Source of the DNA: Rhodospirillales bacterium BBD 1991-14
GTDB lineage: Bacteria > Pseudomonadota > Alphaproteobacteria > Kiloniellales > Kiloniellaceae
DNA length: 64,000 bases
NCBI GenBank assembly: GCA_001657395.1
Contig: LYSY01000001.1
Location: 186,001-250,000, forward strand
Direction of reading: 5' to 3'
Part shown: piece by piece, positions 18,986 to 27,751 of the stretch
How the letters are laid out: each line of letters begins with the position of its first letter
How positions within the stretch are numbered: position 1 is the stretch's first letter
Made by a program: the position numbers and the translations under genes
Notes under the pieces: model-generated
What the model saw: only the letters and a program-made list of their open reading frames with translations
Databases searched by the model: none
Told to the model about the DNA's origin: nothing

Positions 18986-19716
18986 CCCAGGGGCCGGAAG
19001 CCGCGCTGACCGTGCGCATCTGGCGCGGCAAGGCGGAGGGTCGTTTCGAGACCTATCGCGTTCCGGCCCGCGACAACCAGACCGTCCTGGATGTGGTCAC
19101 GGAGGTGCAGCGCCACCAGGCGCCGGACCTGGCATACCGCTTTGCCTGCCGGGTCGGGGTCTGCGGCTCCTGCGCCATGACCGTCAACGGCCGCCCGCGC
19201 TGGACCTGCCGCACCCACGTGCGCCGGGTCGCGCTGGAAGGGACGCTGACGGTGGAGCCGCTGCGCAACCTGCCGCGGATCAAGGACCTGGCCTGCGACA
19301 TGGCGCCCTTCTTCGACAGGTGGCAGCGCGCCGGTGGCCGGTTTTCCGGAACCGCAAGCCGGCAGGATCCGCCGCAGCGGGTCGACCCGCAGTCGCCATC
19401 GCGCCTGGCTGCTTCGGCTGCCATCGAGTGCATCAACTGCGCGGTCTGCCATGCGGCCTGTGACGTGGTTGCCTGGAATTCCGACTACCTGGGCCCGGCC
19501 GCCCTGAACCGCGCCTGGACGCTGGTGAACGATGCGCGCCACGGGCCGCGCGCGGACACCCTGGACCGTGCCTTCGCTGAAGGCGGCTGCACCTCCTGCC
19601 ACAGCCAGGGCAACTGCACCCGCCACTGTCCGGTCGGCCTCAGCCCATCGGAAAGCATCGCCGCGCTGAAGCGCAGCGCCTTCTTCGGCCTGCCGAAGGG
19701 GGAGGCCCCGGAGTGA
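18982..19716 (+). CDS. Iron-sulfur subunit, succinate dehydrogenase/fumarate reductase family
   Basis: 244 residues. Plant-type [2Fe-2S] ligands at C56, C61, C64 and C76 (CRVGVCGSC...C), then cysteines 150, 153, 156, 160, 206, 212 and 216, spaced as in SdhB for the [4Fe-4S] and [3Fe-4S] clusters. There is one extra cysteine at 203. It links the flavoprotein to the membrane anchor. Overlaps its neighbours on both sides by 4 bases. Confidence 0.92.
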   Translation: MTQGPEAALTVRIWRGKAEGRFETYRVPARDNQTVLDVVTEVQRHQAPDLAYRFACRVGVCGSCAMTVNGRPRWTCRTHVRRVALEGTLTVEPLRNLPRIKDLACDMAPFFDRWQRAGGRFSGTASRQDPPQRVDPQSPSRLAASAAIECINCAVCHAACDVVAWNSDYLGPAALNRAWTLVNDARHGPRADTLDRAFAEGGCTSCHSQGNCTRHCPVGLSPSESIAALKRSAFFGLPKGEAPE

Positions 19717-20042
19717 CGGAGCGCCGGCTCTTCGTGCTGCAGCGATTGACGGCGCTGATCCTGGCGCCGCTGGTGCTGGTGCATCTGGGGCTCATCCTCT
19801 ATGCGGTGCGCGACGGCCTGACGGCGCAGGAGATCCTCGGCCGCACCCAGGGCAGCCTGGGCTGGGCATTCTTTTACGGAACCTTCGTGCTGGCTGCGGC
19901 CATCCATGCGCCGCTGGGCCTGCGCACCATCCTGCGCGAGTGGACCGGTGCCAGCGCGCGCGTGGCGATGCTTGTCTCTCTTGTCTTCGGCGTGCTGCTG
20001 GCCGGACTTGGTCTGCGGGCCGTGGTCGCAGTGGTTGCTTAG
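19713..20042 (+). CDS. Membrane anchor subunit 1, succinate dehydrogenase/fumarate reductase type
   Basis: 109 residues, three predicted membrane helices. Two histidines lie in membrane segments (VLVHLGLI and AAIHAPLGLRTILREW), the second in a context like the haem b ligand of SdhC/FrdC proteins. GTG start overlaps the iron-sulfur gene stop. Confidence 0.8.
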   Translation: MTERRLFVLQRLTALILAPLVLVHLGLILYAVRDGLTAQEILGRTQGSLGWAFFYGTFVLAAAIHAPLGLRTILREWTGASARVAMLVSLVFGVLLAGLGLRAVVAVVA

Positions 20043-20046
20043 GCCC

Positions 20047-20394
20047 ATGCAGCCCCTTCGGAATCACGAGAGCTACCTCGCCTTCCTCGGCCACCGTCTG
20101 TCGGGGCTGGCCCTGGCCGTCTTCCTGCCTTTCCATTTCCTCGCGCTCGGTCTCGCGCTCGAAGGGGCTGAACGGCTGGACGCCTTCCTGGTCTTCGCCG
20201 AGCTGCCGCTGGTGAAGGTCGCGGAGTGGGGGCTGGTCACTTTGCTGACCCTTCATCTCTGCTTCGGGCTGCGCCTGCTGGCGTTGGAACTGCTGGTCTG
20301 GCCTTACCGCAACGATCCGCGCCTGCGCTGGATCTTTCCGGGAACAGCCGCCGCCATTGCCGTCGGCGTGGCCTTCTATGCGCAGGTCTGGTGA
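20047..20394 (+). CDS. Membrane anchor subunit 2, succinate dehydrogenase cytochrome b type
   Basis: 115 residues from ATG 20047. It contains the SdhC-like HRLSGLALAVFLPFHF motif, a second membrane histidine in LTLHLCFGLRLLALEL, and three predicted helices. With the preceding subunit it should form the haem b and quinone site. It ends 3 bases before the flavoprotein start. Confidence 0.82.
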   Translation: MQPLRNHESYLAFLGHRLSGLALAVFLPFHFLALGLALEGAERLDAFLVFAELPLVKVAEWGLVTLLTLHLCFGLRLLALELLVWPYRNDPRLRWIFPGTAAAIAVGVAFYAQVW

Positions 20395-20397
20395 GCC

Positions 20398-22146
20398 ATG
20401 CGGATCGAGCGCCTGAAGACCGACATTCTTATCCTCGGCAGCGGCGGCGCCGGCCTCTTCGCCGCGCTCCACGCCAAGCAGGCCAATCCGGACCTCGACG
20501 TGACCATCGCCGCCAAGGGCCTGCTGGGAAAGTCCGGCTGCACCCGCATGGTGCAGGGCGGCTACAACGTCGCCCTGGGGGCCGGCGATTCGATCGAGCG
20601 CCACTTCATGGACACCATCGTCGGCGGCAAGTGGTTGCCGCGGCAGGACCTGGCCTGGACCCTCTGCGTCAAGGCGGTCGAGCGGATACGGGAGCTGGAG
20701 AACGAGGTCGGCTGCTTTTTCGACCGCAATCCTGACGGCACGCTGCATCAGAAGGCCTTCGCCGGTCAGAGCTTCGACCGCACGGTGCACAAGGGCGATC
20801 TGACCGGCATCGAGATCATCAACCGCCTGATGGAGCAGGTCTGGGCGCTGGATGCGCGGCGGCTGGAGGAACACCGCGCCATCGAGCTGATCCCTGCGCG
20901 CGACGGCTCCGGCATTGCCGGCGTGCTGCTGATCGACCTCCGCGACGGCAGCTACCGCCTCGTTCAGGCCAAGGCCGTGCTGCTGGGCACCGGCGCCGGC
21001 CCGACCATGTACCTCTATCACACGCCCTCCGGCGACAAGAGCTGCGACGGGCTGGCCATGGCCCTGCGCTACGGCCTCGCGCTGCGCGATATGGAAATGG
21101 TGCAGTTCCACCCGACCGGTCTTCTGGGCGGGCCCGATACCCGGATGACGGGGACGGTTCTGGAGGAGGGGTTGCGCGGCGCCGGCGGCTACCTGCTGAA
21201 CGGCGCCGGTGAGCGCTTCATGGAAAACCATCACCCGGCCGCCGAGCGGGCGACTCGCGACATCGTCTCCCGCGCCATCTATTCGGAGATGCGCGCCGGG
21301 CGGACGACGCCCATGGGCGGGGTCTTCATCGAGATGGCGCACCTGGGGCCGGAACGGGTGGAGGACCTCTTCCCGGGCATGGTGAAGCGCTGCGCCGACT
21401 GCGGCTTCGACTTGGCCGGCGGACGGGTCGAGGTGGTGCCGACGGCCCACTACATGATGGGCGGTGTCGAGTTCGAGGCCGACTGTTCCACCGCGTCGCC
21501 CGGCCTCTTTGCGGCGGGGGAGGACTGCGGCGGCGTCCACGGTGCCAACCGCCTGGGCGGCAATGGTGTCGCCAACTCCACGGTCTTCGGCGGGATCGCG
21601 GGCGAGTCCATGGCCGCCTTTGTCGCCGGCCAGCGGAGCTGGCGGGAACCCGACGAAGGCGTCATCGATGCCGCCGTCGCGCGGGCGGAGCGGCCCTTTG
21701 CGCAGGCCGGTGGCGATCTGAATGGGCTGCGCGAAAGGCTCTGGCAGGACATGTGGGATCACGTCGGCATCCTGCGCACGGCTGCCGGCTTGGAACAGGG
21801 CCGCGCAGTGGTCGCTGACCTTGCCGCGGCCCTGGAAGGAACCGGCCTGGCCGATGCCGACCGGGCATTTAATCTCACTTGGCACGACTGGCTCAATCTG
21901 CAGAACCTGCTTACCATCTCTGGCGTTATCGCCGAGGCGGCTCTGGCCCGCGAAGACTCCCGCGGAGCCCACTTCCGCGAGGACTTTCCGGAGACCGGCG
22001 ATCTATCGGAGAGCGCGTTCACCCGTGTGCGCTTGGAAGGGCAGGCCCTTGAGACCGCGATGGTGCCGGTGGTCTTCGACCGGGTGCAGCCGGGCCAGTC
22101 ACTGATCGCCGACGAGGCCGGGGCACCGCCGGCAGCGGCGGTTTAG
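20398..22146 (+). CDS. Flavoprotein subunit, succinate dehydrogenase/fumarate reductase family
   Basis: 582 residues. FAD-binding GSGGAG near the N-terminus; substrate-site elements QFHPTGL, EEGLRGAGGYLLN, PTAHYMMGG and GANRLGGNGV are kept, so it should act on succinate, fumarate or a close analogue. In the segment where SdhA/FrdA carry the histidine that binds FAD covalently (SHT-x3-QGG), this protein reads GCTRMVQGG, with cysteine C48 in that position. FAD is therefore probably non-covalent, as in aspartate oxidase and some fumarate reductases. Gene order (FeS, anchor, anchor, flavoprotein) differs from the usual sdhCDAB. Confidence 0.9.
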   Translation: MRIERLKTDILILGSGGAGLFAALHAKQANPDLDVTIAAKGLLGKSGCTRMVQGGYNVALGAGDSIERHFMDTIVGGKWLPRQDLAWTLCVKAVERIRELENEVGCFFDRNPDGTLHQKAFAGQSFDRTVHKGDLTGIEIINRLMEQVWALDARRLEEHRAIELIPARDGSGIAGVLLIDLRDGSYRLVQAKAVLLGTGAGPTMYLYHTPSGDKSCDGLAMALRYGLALRDMEMVQFHPTGLLGGPDTRMTGTVLEEGLRGAGGYLLNGAGERFMENHHPAAERATRDIVSRAIYSEMRAGRTTPMGGVFIEMAHLGPERVEDLFPGMVKRCADCGFDLAGGRVEVVPTAHYMMGGVEFEADCSTASPGLFAAGEDCGGVHGANRLGGNGVANSTVFGGIAGESMAAFVAGQRSWREPDEGVIDAAVARAERPFAQAGGDLNGLRERLWQDMWDHVGILRTAAGLEQGRAVVADLAAALEGTGLADADRAFNLTWHDWLNLQNLLTISGVIAEAALAREDSRGAHFREDFPETGDLSESAFTRVRLEGQALETAMVPVVFDRVQPGQSLIADEAGAPPAAAV

Positions 22147-22156
22147 GGAGGATAGA

Positions 22157-23122
22157 ATGATTGAAAACGCGGCCATCGAGGCGGCCGGCTACGAGATCAT
22201 GCGCAAGGCGGCCATCGACATTCCGGAGGACTATCTGGCCGGGATCAAGGGCATGATCGACGTGGAAAGCGGCGATCTCTCGGCCTTCGTCCTGCAGTCC
22301 ATGGTGGAGAACTGGGAGGCGGCCAGCGAGGACCGGCGGCCCATGTGCGCCGACACCGGCCTGCCGCGCTACTACGTCAAGGTCGGCGACCGTGCGGCCT
22401 TTGCCGGTGGCTTCACCGGGATCGAGCGGGCGCTGCGCAGCGCGACGGCCCGGGCCACGCAGGACGTGCCGCTGAGGCCCAACCGCGTACACCCGCTCTG
22501 GCGCAGCGAGCACAACAACAACGTCGGCATCAACGCGCCGGAGATCGAGTGGAGCTTCGAGCCGGAGGCGGACTGGATCGAAATCACCACCGTGCACAAG
22601 GGCGGGCTCTTCGGCTCCGACTACCGCATGCTTTTTCCCGGCGACGGCATCGACGGCATCAAGCGCTTTCTGCTGGATACCCTGATCGCCTTCGGCAAGC
22701 GGGGGCTGGCCTGCCAGCCGGCTATCGTCGGCGTCGGCATCGGCGGCTCCAAGGACACCTGCATGGTGCTCGGCAAGCAGGCGGCCTGCCTGCGCGTCGT
22801 CGGCGACCGCAACCCCGACCCGAAGATCGCCGCCCTGGAACTGGACCTGAAGGAGCTGGGCAACTCCATCGGCATGGGCGCCATGGGTTTCGTCGGCTCT
22901 TCCATGGTGGTCGATTGCCACATCGAGGTCGGCTATACCCACACCGGCGGCATGCCGGTTTCCGTGCACACCTTCTGCCTGTCGTCGCGCCGTGCCACGG
23001 CGCGCCTCGCCGCGGACGGGTCCGTCACCTACCGCAGCGACCCCCAGTGGTTCACCCCTTACATGCGCCGGGAGACCGTGGAATGGCCAAGCCAGGATCG
23101 AAGCTTAAACAGGTCCGCCTGA
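22157..23122 (+). CDS. Class I fumarase/tartrate dehydratase-type hydratase, alpha subunit
   Basis: 321 residues. Class I (iron-sulfur) hydratase features: MCADTGLPRYYVK with the first cluster cysteine, GIGGSKDTCMVLGKQA, and GAMGFVGSSM with THTGGMPVSVHTFC. It should add or remove water on a fumarate-like substrate. RBS GGGAGGA precedes the ATG. The coding region overlaps the beta subunit by 40 bases. Confidence 0.88.
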   Translation: MIENAAIEAAGYEIMRKAAIDIPEDYLAGIKGMIDVESGDLSAFVLQSMVENWEAASEDRRPMCADTGLPRYYVKVGDRAAFAGGFTGIERALRSATARATQDVPLRPNRVHPLWRSEHNNNVGINAPEIEWSFEPEADWIEITTVHKGGLFGSDYRMLFPGDGIDGIKRFLLDTLIAFGKRGLACQPAIVGVGIGGSKDTCMVLGKQAACLRVVGDRNPDPKIAALELDLKELGNSIGMGAMGFVGSSMVVDCHIEVGYTHTGGMPVSVHTFCLSSRRATARLAADGSVTYRSDPQWFTPYMRRETVEWPSQDRSLNRSA

Positions 23123-23763
23123 GCCTGCCGGCGAAGCCGGAGGACATCGCGGCGCTGGAACTGGGCTCCGTCGTCTATCTCAGCGGCCTCGTCTATACGG
23201 CCCGCGAAGGGGTCTACAACCGTATCCTTGTCGAGGGCGGCGCGCTGCCCGACGGCCTGACCGAGGCCAGCAATGTGAACTTCCACTGCTCGCCCGCCGC
23301 GGCGCCGCAGCCGGACGGCAGCTACATCATCGGGGGCGTGACGGCGACGGCCAGCTTCCGCTTCTCCAAGTACCTCGGCGACTGGCTCGACCTGACCGGC
23401 ACCAAGATCGTGATCGGCAAGGGCGGCATGCCGCGCGACGACTACAAACAAGTCCTGGCACCGCGCGGCGCGGTCTATCTGACCACCGTGGGCTACGGAA
23501 CCGGCGCCTTGCTGGGCCGGGGGGTGAAGGGCGTGCGCTCGGTGCACTGGCTGGAGGAGCTGGGCATCGCCCAGGCGCTCTGGCTCTTCGAGGTGGAAGA
23601 CTTCGGCCCCTTCATCGTCGACAGCGACCTTGCCGGCAACTCGCTCTTCGCCCAGCAGGGCGACATCGTCAACAAGGGGATCGGCAAGCTTTACCAGGGC
23701 CTGAAGCCGCCGGCGCTGCACCGCTACGGCGAAACCGACGACCGCGAAGACGAGGTGATGTAG
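23083..23763 (+). CDS. Class I fumarase/tartrate dehydratase-type hydratase, beta subunit
   Basis: 226 residues from ATG 23083, which lies inside the alpha gene. Contains GSVVYLSGLVYTARE, DLTGTKIVIGKGGM and PRGAVYLTTVGYGTGALL, typical of the C-terminal half of class I fumarases. Last gene of the operon, convergent with the nitroreductase gene 23 bases on. Confidence 0.88.
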   Translation: MAKPGSKLKQVRLSLPAKPEDIAALELGSVVYLSGLVYTAREGVYNRILVEGGALPDGLTEASNVNFHCSPAAAPQPDGSYIIGGVTATASFRFSKYLGDWLDLTGTKIVIGKGGMPRDDYKQVLAPRGAVYLTTVGYGTGALLGRGVKGVRSVHWLEELGIAQALWLFEVEDFGPFIVDSDLAGNSLFAQQGDIVNKGIGKLYQGLKPPALHRYGETDDREDEVM

Positions 23764-23786
23764 CCGGCTAATCCAGCTTGAAGCCG

Positions 23787-24626
23787 CTAATCCAGGCGGA
23801 ATCCTTTGCCGCGGACGAAGGCGCCGAAGCCGGCGCGCTCAGGCTTCGCGTACTGGCGCGTCTTGTCTTCCGACCAACCATAGGCAGGGTCCTCGCCGAA
23901 ATCCTCAACGGAGCGCTGGACGGCGTAGCGGCGGGAGGGGTCGTAGGCCGTGACGGCTTCGCGAACCCCATCCTCGGAGAAGCGGTTCTCGTGCAGCGTG
24001 ACGGAAAGCGGCAGGCGCGCGCTGATGGGGGCCGCTTCGGCGGGCCAGCCGACGGCCAGCCCCGCCACCGGAAAGACGTGATCCGGCAGGCCGAGAAGGT
24101 CGCTGACCTGTCCGGCATCGTTGCGCAGTGCGGAGATCGGGCAGGTTCCGAGGCCCAGCGCCTCGGCGGCCACGACAAAGGTGGCGAGCGCGATGCCGGC
24201 ATCCACCGCAGCGTTGAAGAAGGCATCCAGGTGGTCGTTGGCGAAGGCATGGCCGCGCCAGTCGTGGATCTGGCGCTGACGGCGGTTGTTGCCGCAAAAA
24301 ACCAACAGGCTGGGCACACCGGCGGTCCAGGCCTGATCGGCGATCAGGCGGCCGAGTTTAGCTCGCAGGTCCTTCTCCGTCACCACGACGATATCGCGCT
24401 GCTGCAGGTCGCTCTTGGTTGGCGCCGAGAGGGCGACGGCGGCGAGCAGGCGCAGCAGGGCGGGGTCCACGGGCTCCGGCTTGAAGTGGCGGACGGAGCC
24501 GCGGCCGGCGATCGTTGCCAGGCTGTCGAGTGCCGTCAATTGTTCATCGGTCCGCAGTGACTCTGCGTCGCTGAAGCGCGCAGCCAAGGCGGACTGCAGG
24601 GCTTCGAGCCCCTGCGAGCGGTCCAT
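23787..24626 (-). CDS. Nitroreductase-family flavoprotein
   Basis: 279 residues. FMN-binding nitroreductase fold: RGSVRHFKPEPVD at the start of the domain, LSAPTKSDLQQRD, GLGTCPISALRN and HVFPVAGLAVGWP, nearest in appearance to NfsA-like NAD(P)H oxidoreductases. I chose ATG 24626 because AGAAGGA is just upstream. Substrate unknown; it has no operon partner. Confidence 0.85.
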   Translation of the reverse strand: MDRSQGLEALQSALAARFSDAESLRTDEQLTALDSLATIAGRGSVRHFKPEPVDPALLRLLAAVALSAPTKSDLQQRDIVVVTEKDLRAKLGRLIADQAWTAGVPSLLVFCGNNRRQRQIHDWRGHAFANDHLDAFFNAAVDAGIALATFVVAAEALGLGTCPISALRNDAGQVSDLLGLPDHVFPVAGLAVGWPAEAAPISARLPLSVTLHENRFSEDGVREAVTAYDPSRRYAVQRSVEDFGEDPAYGWSEDKTRQYAKPERAGFGAFVRGKGFRLD

Positions 24627-24755
24627 TCCGGGTTCCTTCTTGTGCTTTTGGCTTTTGGCAATCCCTGCGGCTGGCGCCAGAAGGTGCCGCCGGGACGGGA
24701 CGCTGTCCACCCAAAATCGCCGCGTGGTCGCCGCAGGTGTCGGCTCAACCCATCG

Positions 24756-25628
24756 TCAGGCGCTGCGGCGGTTCTGCCCGATCATGCTCTCCCGCAGGTA
24801 GTCGGCGACCTGGCGGGCCGCCGGGTTGGGTTCGATGTTGCTTTCGTAGAGATTGATCGTGAAGTTCGGCAACTCCGGCAGGCCGCTGTCGCGCCCCAGA
24901 ACCTCCATATCCTCCGGAATGAAGGACGCGAGAAAGGCCGTCACCGCCAGGTCCGAGCGCACGGTGGTCATGGTCGCTTCGAGGGTGCCGTACTCGAAGA
25001 CCGAGCGCCAGGGAATGTCCCGCGCGTCCAAGGCCTCGACGATGGGGTCGCGGAAGGCGCAGGTCTCGCTGACGATGGAGAGGGGCAGGGGGCGCTTGCG
25101 GTGGGCCGTGCCGTTCCTGCTGCCGATCCACAGCAGACGTTCGACGGAGAGGCACTCGCCCTTGGACTCGCCGAGCGGCTCCTCGACCAGCGCCACATCG
25201 ACGCTGCCGTCGCTCAGGCCCGCGATCAGCACCTTGGAAGTGGCGCAGTTGAGCGACACCTCGATCCGGGGATTGGCCTCGGCAAAGCCCTCGAAGACCA
25301 GGGGCAGATAGGTCGACACGAGGTCGAAAGGAATGCCCAGGCGCACCTTGCCGTCGATGGCCGGGCCGGTCATCTCCTGCAGGATTTCGTCGTTCATGGC
25401 CAGCAGACGCTTGGCGTGGCCGAGCATCTGGTCGCCACGGGCCGTGAGCTTAAGGCCGCGCCGCGCGCGGTCGAAGAGCACGCAGTCCAGCGTCTCTTCA
25501 AGACGCTTCACCTGCTGGCTCACGGCCCCCTGGGTGAGGCCCAGGCGGTCCGCGGCTGTGGTCATGCTTCGGGTGCATGCGACGGCGGCGAAGGCGCGGA
25601 GCAGGCCGATGTCGAGATTTCTGTTCAT
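24756..25628 (-). CDS. LysR-type transcriptional regulator, divergent from lysE-like gene
   Basis: 290 residues with an N-terminal helix-turn-helix (TTAADRLGLTQGAVSQQVKRLE) and an effector-binding domain. It is divergent from a LysE-family exporter across 110 bases that contain a dyad, the layout of LysG/LysE-type pairs, so it probably controls the exporter. Confidence 0.9.
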   Translation of the reverse strand: MNRNLDIGLLRAFAAVACTRSMTTAADRLGLTQGAVSQQVKRLEETLDCVLFDRARRGLKLTARGDQMLGHAKRLLAMNDEILQEMTGPAIDGKVRLGIPFDLVSTYLPLVFEGFAEANPRIEVSLNCATSKVLIAGLSDGSVDVALVEEPLGESKGECLSVERLLWIGSRNGTAHRKRPLPLSIVSETCAFRDPIVEALDARDIPWRSVFEYGTLEATMTTVRSDLAVTAFLASFIPEDMEVLGRDSGLPELPNFTINLYESNIEPNPAARQVADYLRESMIGQNRRSA

Positions 25629-25649
25629 GGCTCTATCATCATGACTGCT

Positions 25650-25671
25650 AATTTTATGTATTAGTAAAATT
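25650..25671. promoter_or_regulatory. Candidate LysR operator between the regulator and the exporter
   Basis: Inverted repeat AATTTTA (25650-25656), 8-base spacer, TAAAATT (25665-25671); an overlapping CTAAT/ATTAG dyad shares the spacer. It lies in the AT-rich divergent promoter region, 21 bases from the regulator start. The arms also fit a T-N11-A pattern. Confidence 0.5.
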
Positions 25672-25738
25672 GCCTTTCATAATATATTGGGCGAACCCTA
25701 ATGTGAAGCCTCTTCGAACCGTGGACGAGGGGGCTGCC

Positions 25739-26338
25739 ATGCCGGAGGTCTTTCCATCCCTGCTGCTCTTTGCGGTGGTCGCCACCATCACGCCCGGCGG
25801 TGCGACCACCTTGGCCACGGCCTCCGGCGTGCGCTTCGGCTTTCAGCGCAGTCTGCCGCTGGTGTTCGGGATCGCCGCCGGGCTTGCCATTCTGGCGGCC
25901 TCCGCCGCCTCCGGCCTTGCCGCATTGCTGCAGGGCCTTCCGGGGCTGGGACTGGGGCTGAAGCTGGCCGGCACGGCCTACCTGTTCTGGCTGGCCTGGC
26001 GCATCTGCTCTGCCGGCACGCCGGACGATCAGGCGGCGGATGCGGCCCGGCCGCTGGGGTTTGCCTCCGGGGCCGCGCTCCTGCTGGTCAACCCCAAGGC
26101 CTGGGCCATGGTCTTCGGCGCTGCGGCCTCCTTCGCCTCGCTCTCGGCCCAACCCCTGGAACTGGCCGTGGTGATGGCGGGCACTTTCGGCGCCGCAGCC
26201 GTGGGGTCGCTGTGCCTCTGGTGCGCCGGCGGTTCGTTGCTGGCCCGCGCGCTCCGCGAGGACTGGCAGTGGCGCATGGTCAACATCACCCTTGGCCTGC
26301 TGCTGGCTGCCTCCGTTCTGCCGATCTGGATCGCCTAG
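25739..26338 (+). CDS. LysE-family amino acid exporter
   Basis: 199 residues with about six hydrophobic segments. It opens PEVFPSLLLFAVVATITPGG, the TPGP-like start of LysE/RhtB exporters, and has LVNPKAWAMVFGA in the middle. ATG 25739 was chosen over an upstream in-frame start at 25670 that would enter the regulatory dyad. It likely exports an amino acid or derivative under the divergent LysR protein. Confidence 0.85.
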   Translation: MPEVFPSLLLFAVVATITPGGATTLATASGVRFGFQRSLPLVFGIAAGLAILAASAASGLAALLQGLPGLGLGLKLAGTAYLFWLAWRICSAGTPDDQAADAARPLGFASGAALLLVNPKAWAMVFGAAASFASLSAQPLELAVVMAGTFGAAAVGSLCLWCAGGSLLARALREDWQWRMVNITLGLLLAASVLPIWIA

Positions 26339-26426
26339 CGGCGCACCGCCTGCGCAGCCTTGTTTTGCCTCCCCACTTCGGCTGAAATCGCGCGCATGAC
26401 ACCGCTTGCGCGTTTCCAGCCAATCC

Positions 26427-27704
26427 ATGGGTGAGGCCGCTCCCGGCACGAACCTCTGGTCGACCACAGCCGGGGAGATGCTTGCGGCGGAGCCGCTGAA
26501 AGAGGATGCCCGTGCCGACGCCGTGATCGTCGGCGGCGGGTTCACCGGTTGCTCTGCCGCGCTGCATCTGGCGGAAGCCGGCTTAGGGGTGCGTCTCCTG
26601 GAAGCGCAAAGCATCGGCTTCGGCGGATCCGGGCGCAACGTCGGCCTGGTGAATGCCGGCCTCTGGCTGCCGCCCGAACAGGTGGAGCAGACCTTGGGGC
26701 AGGCGGTCGGGGGGCGCCTGAATGCCGCGCTGGCCGCCGGGCCGGAGCTGGTCTTCTCCTTGATCGACCGCCTCGGCATCGACTGCGAGGCGACGCGCAG
26801 CGGCACCCTGCATTGCGCCCACAGCCAGGGCGGTCTCGATGATCTGAAGGACCGCCTGCGTCAACAACTGGACCGGGGCGCGCCGGTCGAACTGCTGGAT
26901 GCGGAAGAGACGGCCGCGCGGACCGGGACGCAAGCCTACCGCGGCGCCCTTCTGGACCGCAGAGCAGGCACCATTCAGCCGCTCGCCTACTGCCGGGGGC
27001 TTGCGCGCGCCGCCCGCGATGCCGGGGCCGTGCTGCATGAACAGACGCCGGTCGTGAGCGCCGCCCGCGAAGGGGACGGCTGGCGGGTTGCAACGCCCCG
27101 CGGCAGCGTCTCGGCCGGGGCTTTGCTGATCGCGGTGAATGCCTACGGCCGGCCCATGGCGGGCCTGACGCCGCAGGCCTACGTGCCGGTCCACTACTTC
27201 CAGATTGCAACCCGGCCCCTGACCGACAACCTGCGGCGCAGCGTTCTGCCGGAGCGCCAGGGCTGCTGGGACACGGCGCCGGTCATGTCGTCGTTCCGGC
27301 TGGATGCCGCCGGGCGGCTCCTGGTCGGTGCCGTCGGGTCGCTGGAGGGACCGGGCGCGCGCTGGCACCGGGCCTGGGCCGAGCGCAAGCTGGCGGCTCT
27401 GTTCCCCGATCTCTCGGGTATCGACCTGGAGCATGCCTGGTGCGGGCGCATCGCCATGACGGGCGACCATCTGCCCAAGATCCTCCGACTCGGGGAGCGC
27501 GGCCTTTCCGTCTTCGGTTACAGCGGCCGCGGGATTTCGCCGGGCACCACCTTCGGCAAGGCCATGGCGGCCTATCTGGTCGACGGTGACGAGGGCTCGC
27601 TTCCCTGTGACCCGGTGGACGCTCACAGCGAGAGGCTTGCCGGCATCAAACAGGCCTACTATGAGTTCGGTGCCTCCCTGACCCATGCGGTGGGCGAGCG
27701 CTAG
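26427..27704 (+). CDS. FAD-dependent oxidoreductase, DadA/PuuB-like
   Basis: 425 residues from ATG 26427; a TTG at 26406 is an alternative. Dinucleotide-binding GGGFTGCSAALHLAE at about 36-50, GFGGSGRNVGLVNAG, and a C-terminal FGYSGRGISPGTTFGK, as in glycine/D-amino acid oxidases and gamma-glutamylputrescine oxidase. It would oxidise an amine or amino acid. It precedes a 2-hydroxyacid dehydrogenase by 47 bases, so the two may share a transcript. Confidence 0.85.
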   Translation: MGEAAPGTNLWSTTAGEMLAAEPLKEDARADAVIVGGGFTGCSAALHLAEAGLGVRLLEAQSIGFGGSGRNVGLVNAGLWLPPEQVEQTLGQAVGGRLNAALAAGPELVFSLIDRLGIDCEATRSGTLHCAHSQGGLDDLKDRLRQQLDRGAPVELLDAEETAARTGTQAYRGALLDRRAGTIQPLAYCRGLARAARDAGAVLHEQTPVVSAAREGDGWRVATPRGSVSAGALLIAVNAYGRPMAGLTPQAYVPVHYFQIATRPLTDNLRRSVLPERQGCWDTAPVMSSFRLDAAGRLLVGAVGSLEGPGARWHRAWAERKLAALFPDLSGIDLEHAWCGRIAMTGDHLPKILRLGERGLSVFGYSGRGISPGTTFGKAMAAYLVDGDEGSLPCDPVDAHSERLAGIKQAYYEFGASLTHAVGER

Positions 27705-27751
27705 GCGCTGCAGTCTTCCGCAACCCATTCTTTTACGAGCAGAGCAGTGAC

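Noticed and set aside
19792-21972. Minus-strand open frame of about 726 codons opposite the flavoprotein gene
   Set aside because: Shadow of a well-supported flavoprotein; the translation lacks any recognisable motif.
17351-23763. The operon as ordinary TCA-cycle succinate dehydrogenase and fumarase
   Set aside because: Gene order, the missing covalent-FAD histidine, the TPP gene and the dedicated LysR regulator all differ from housekeeping sdh loci; not fully excluded without the rest of the genome.
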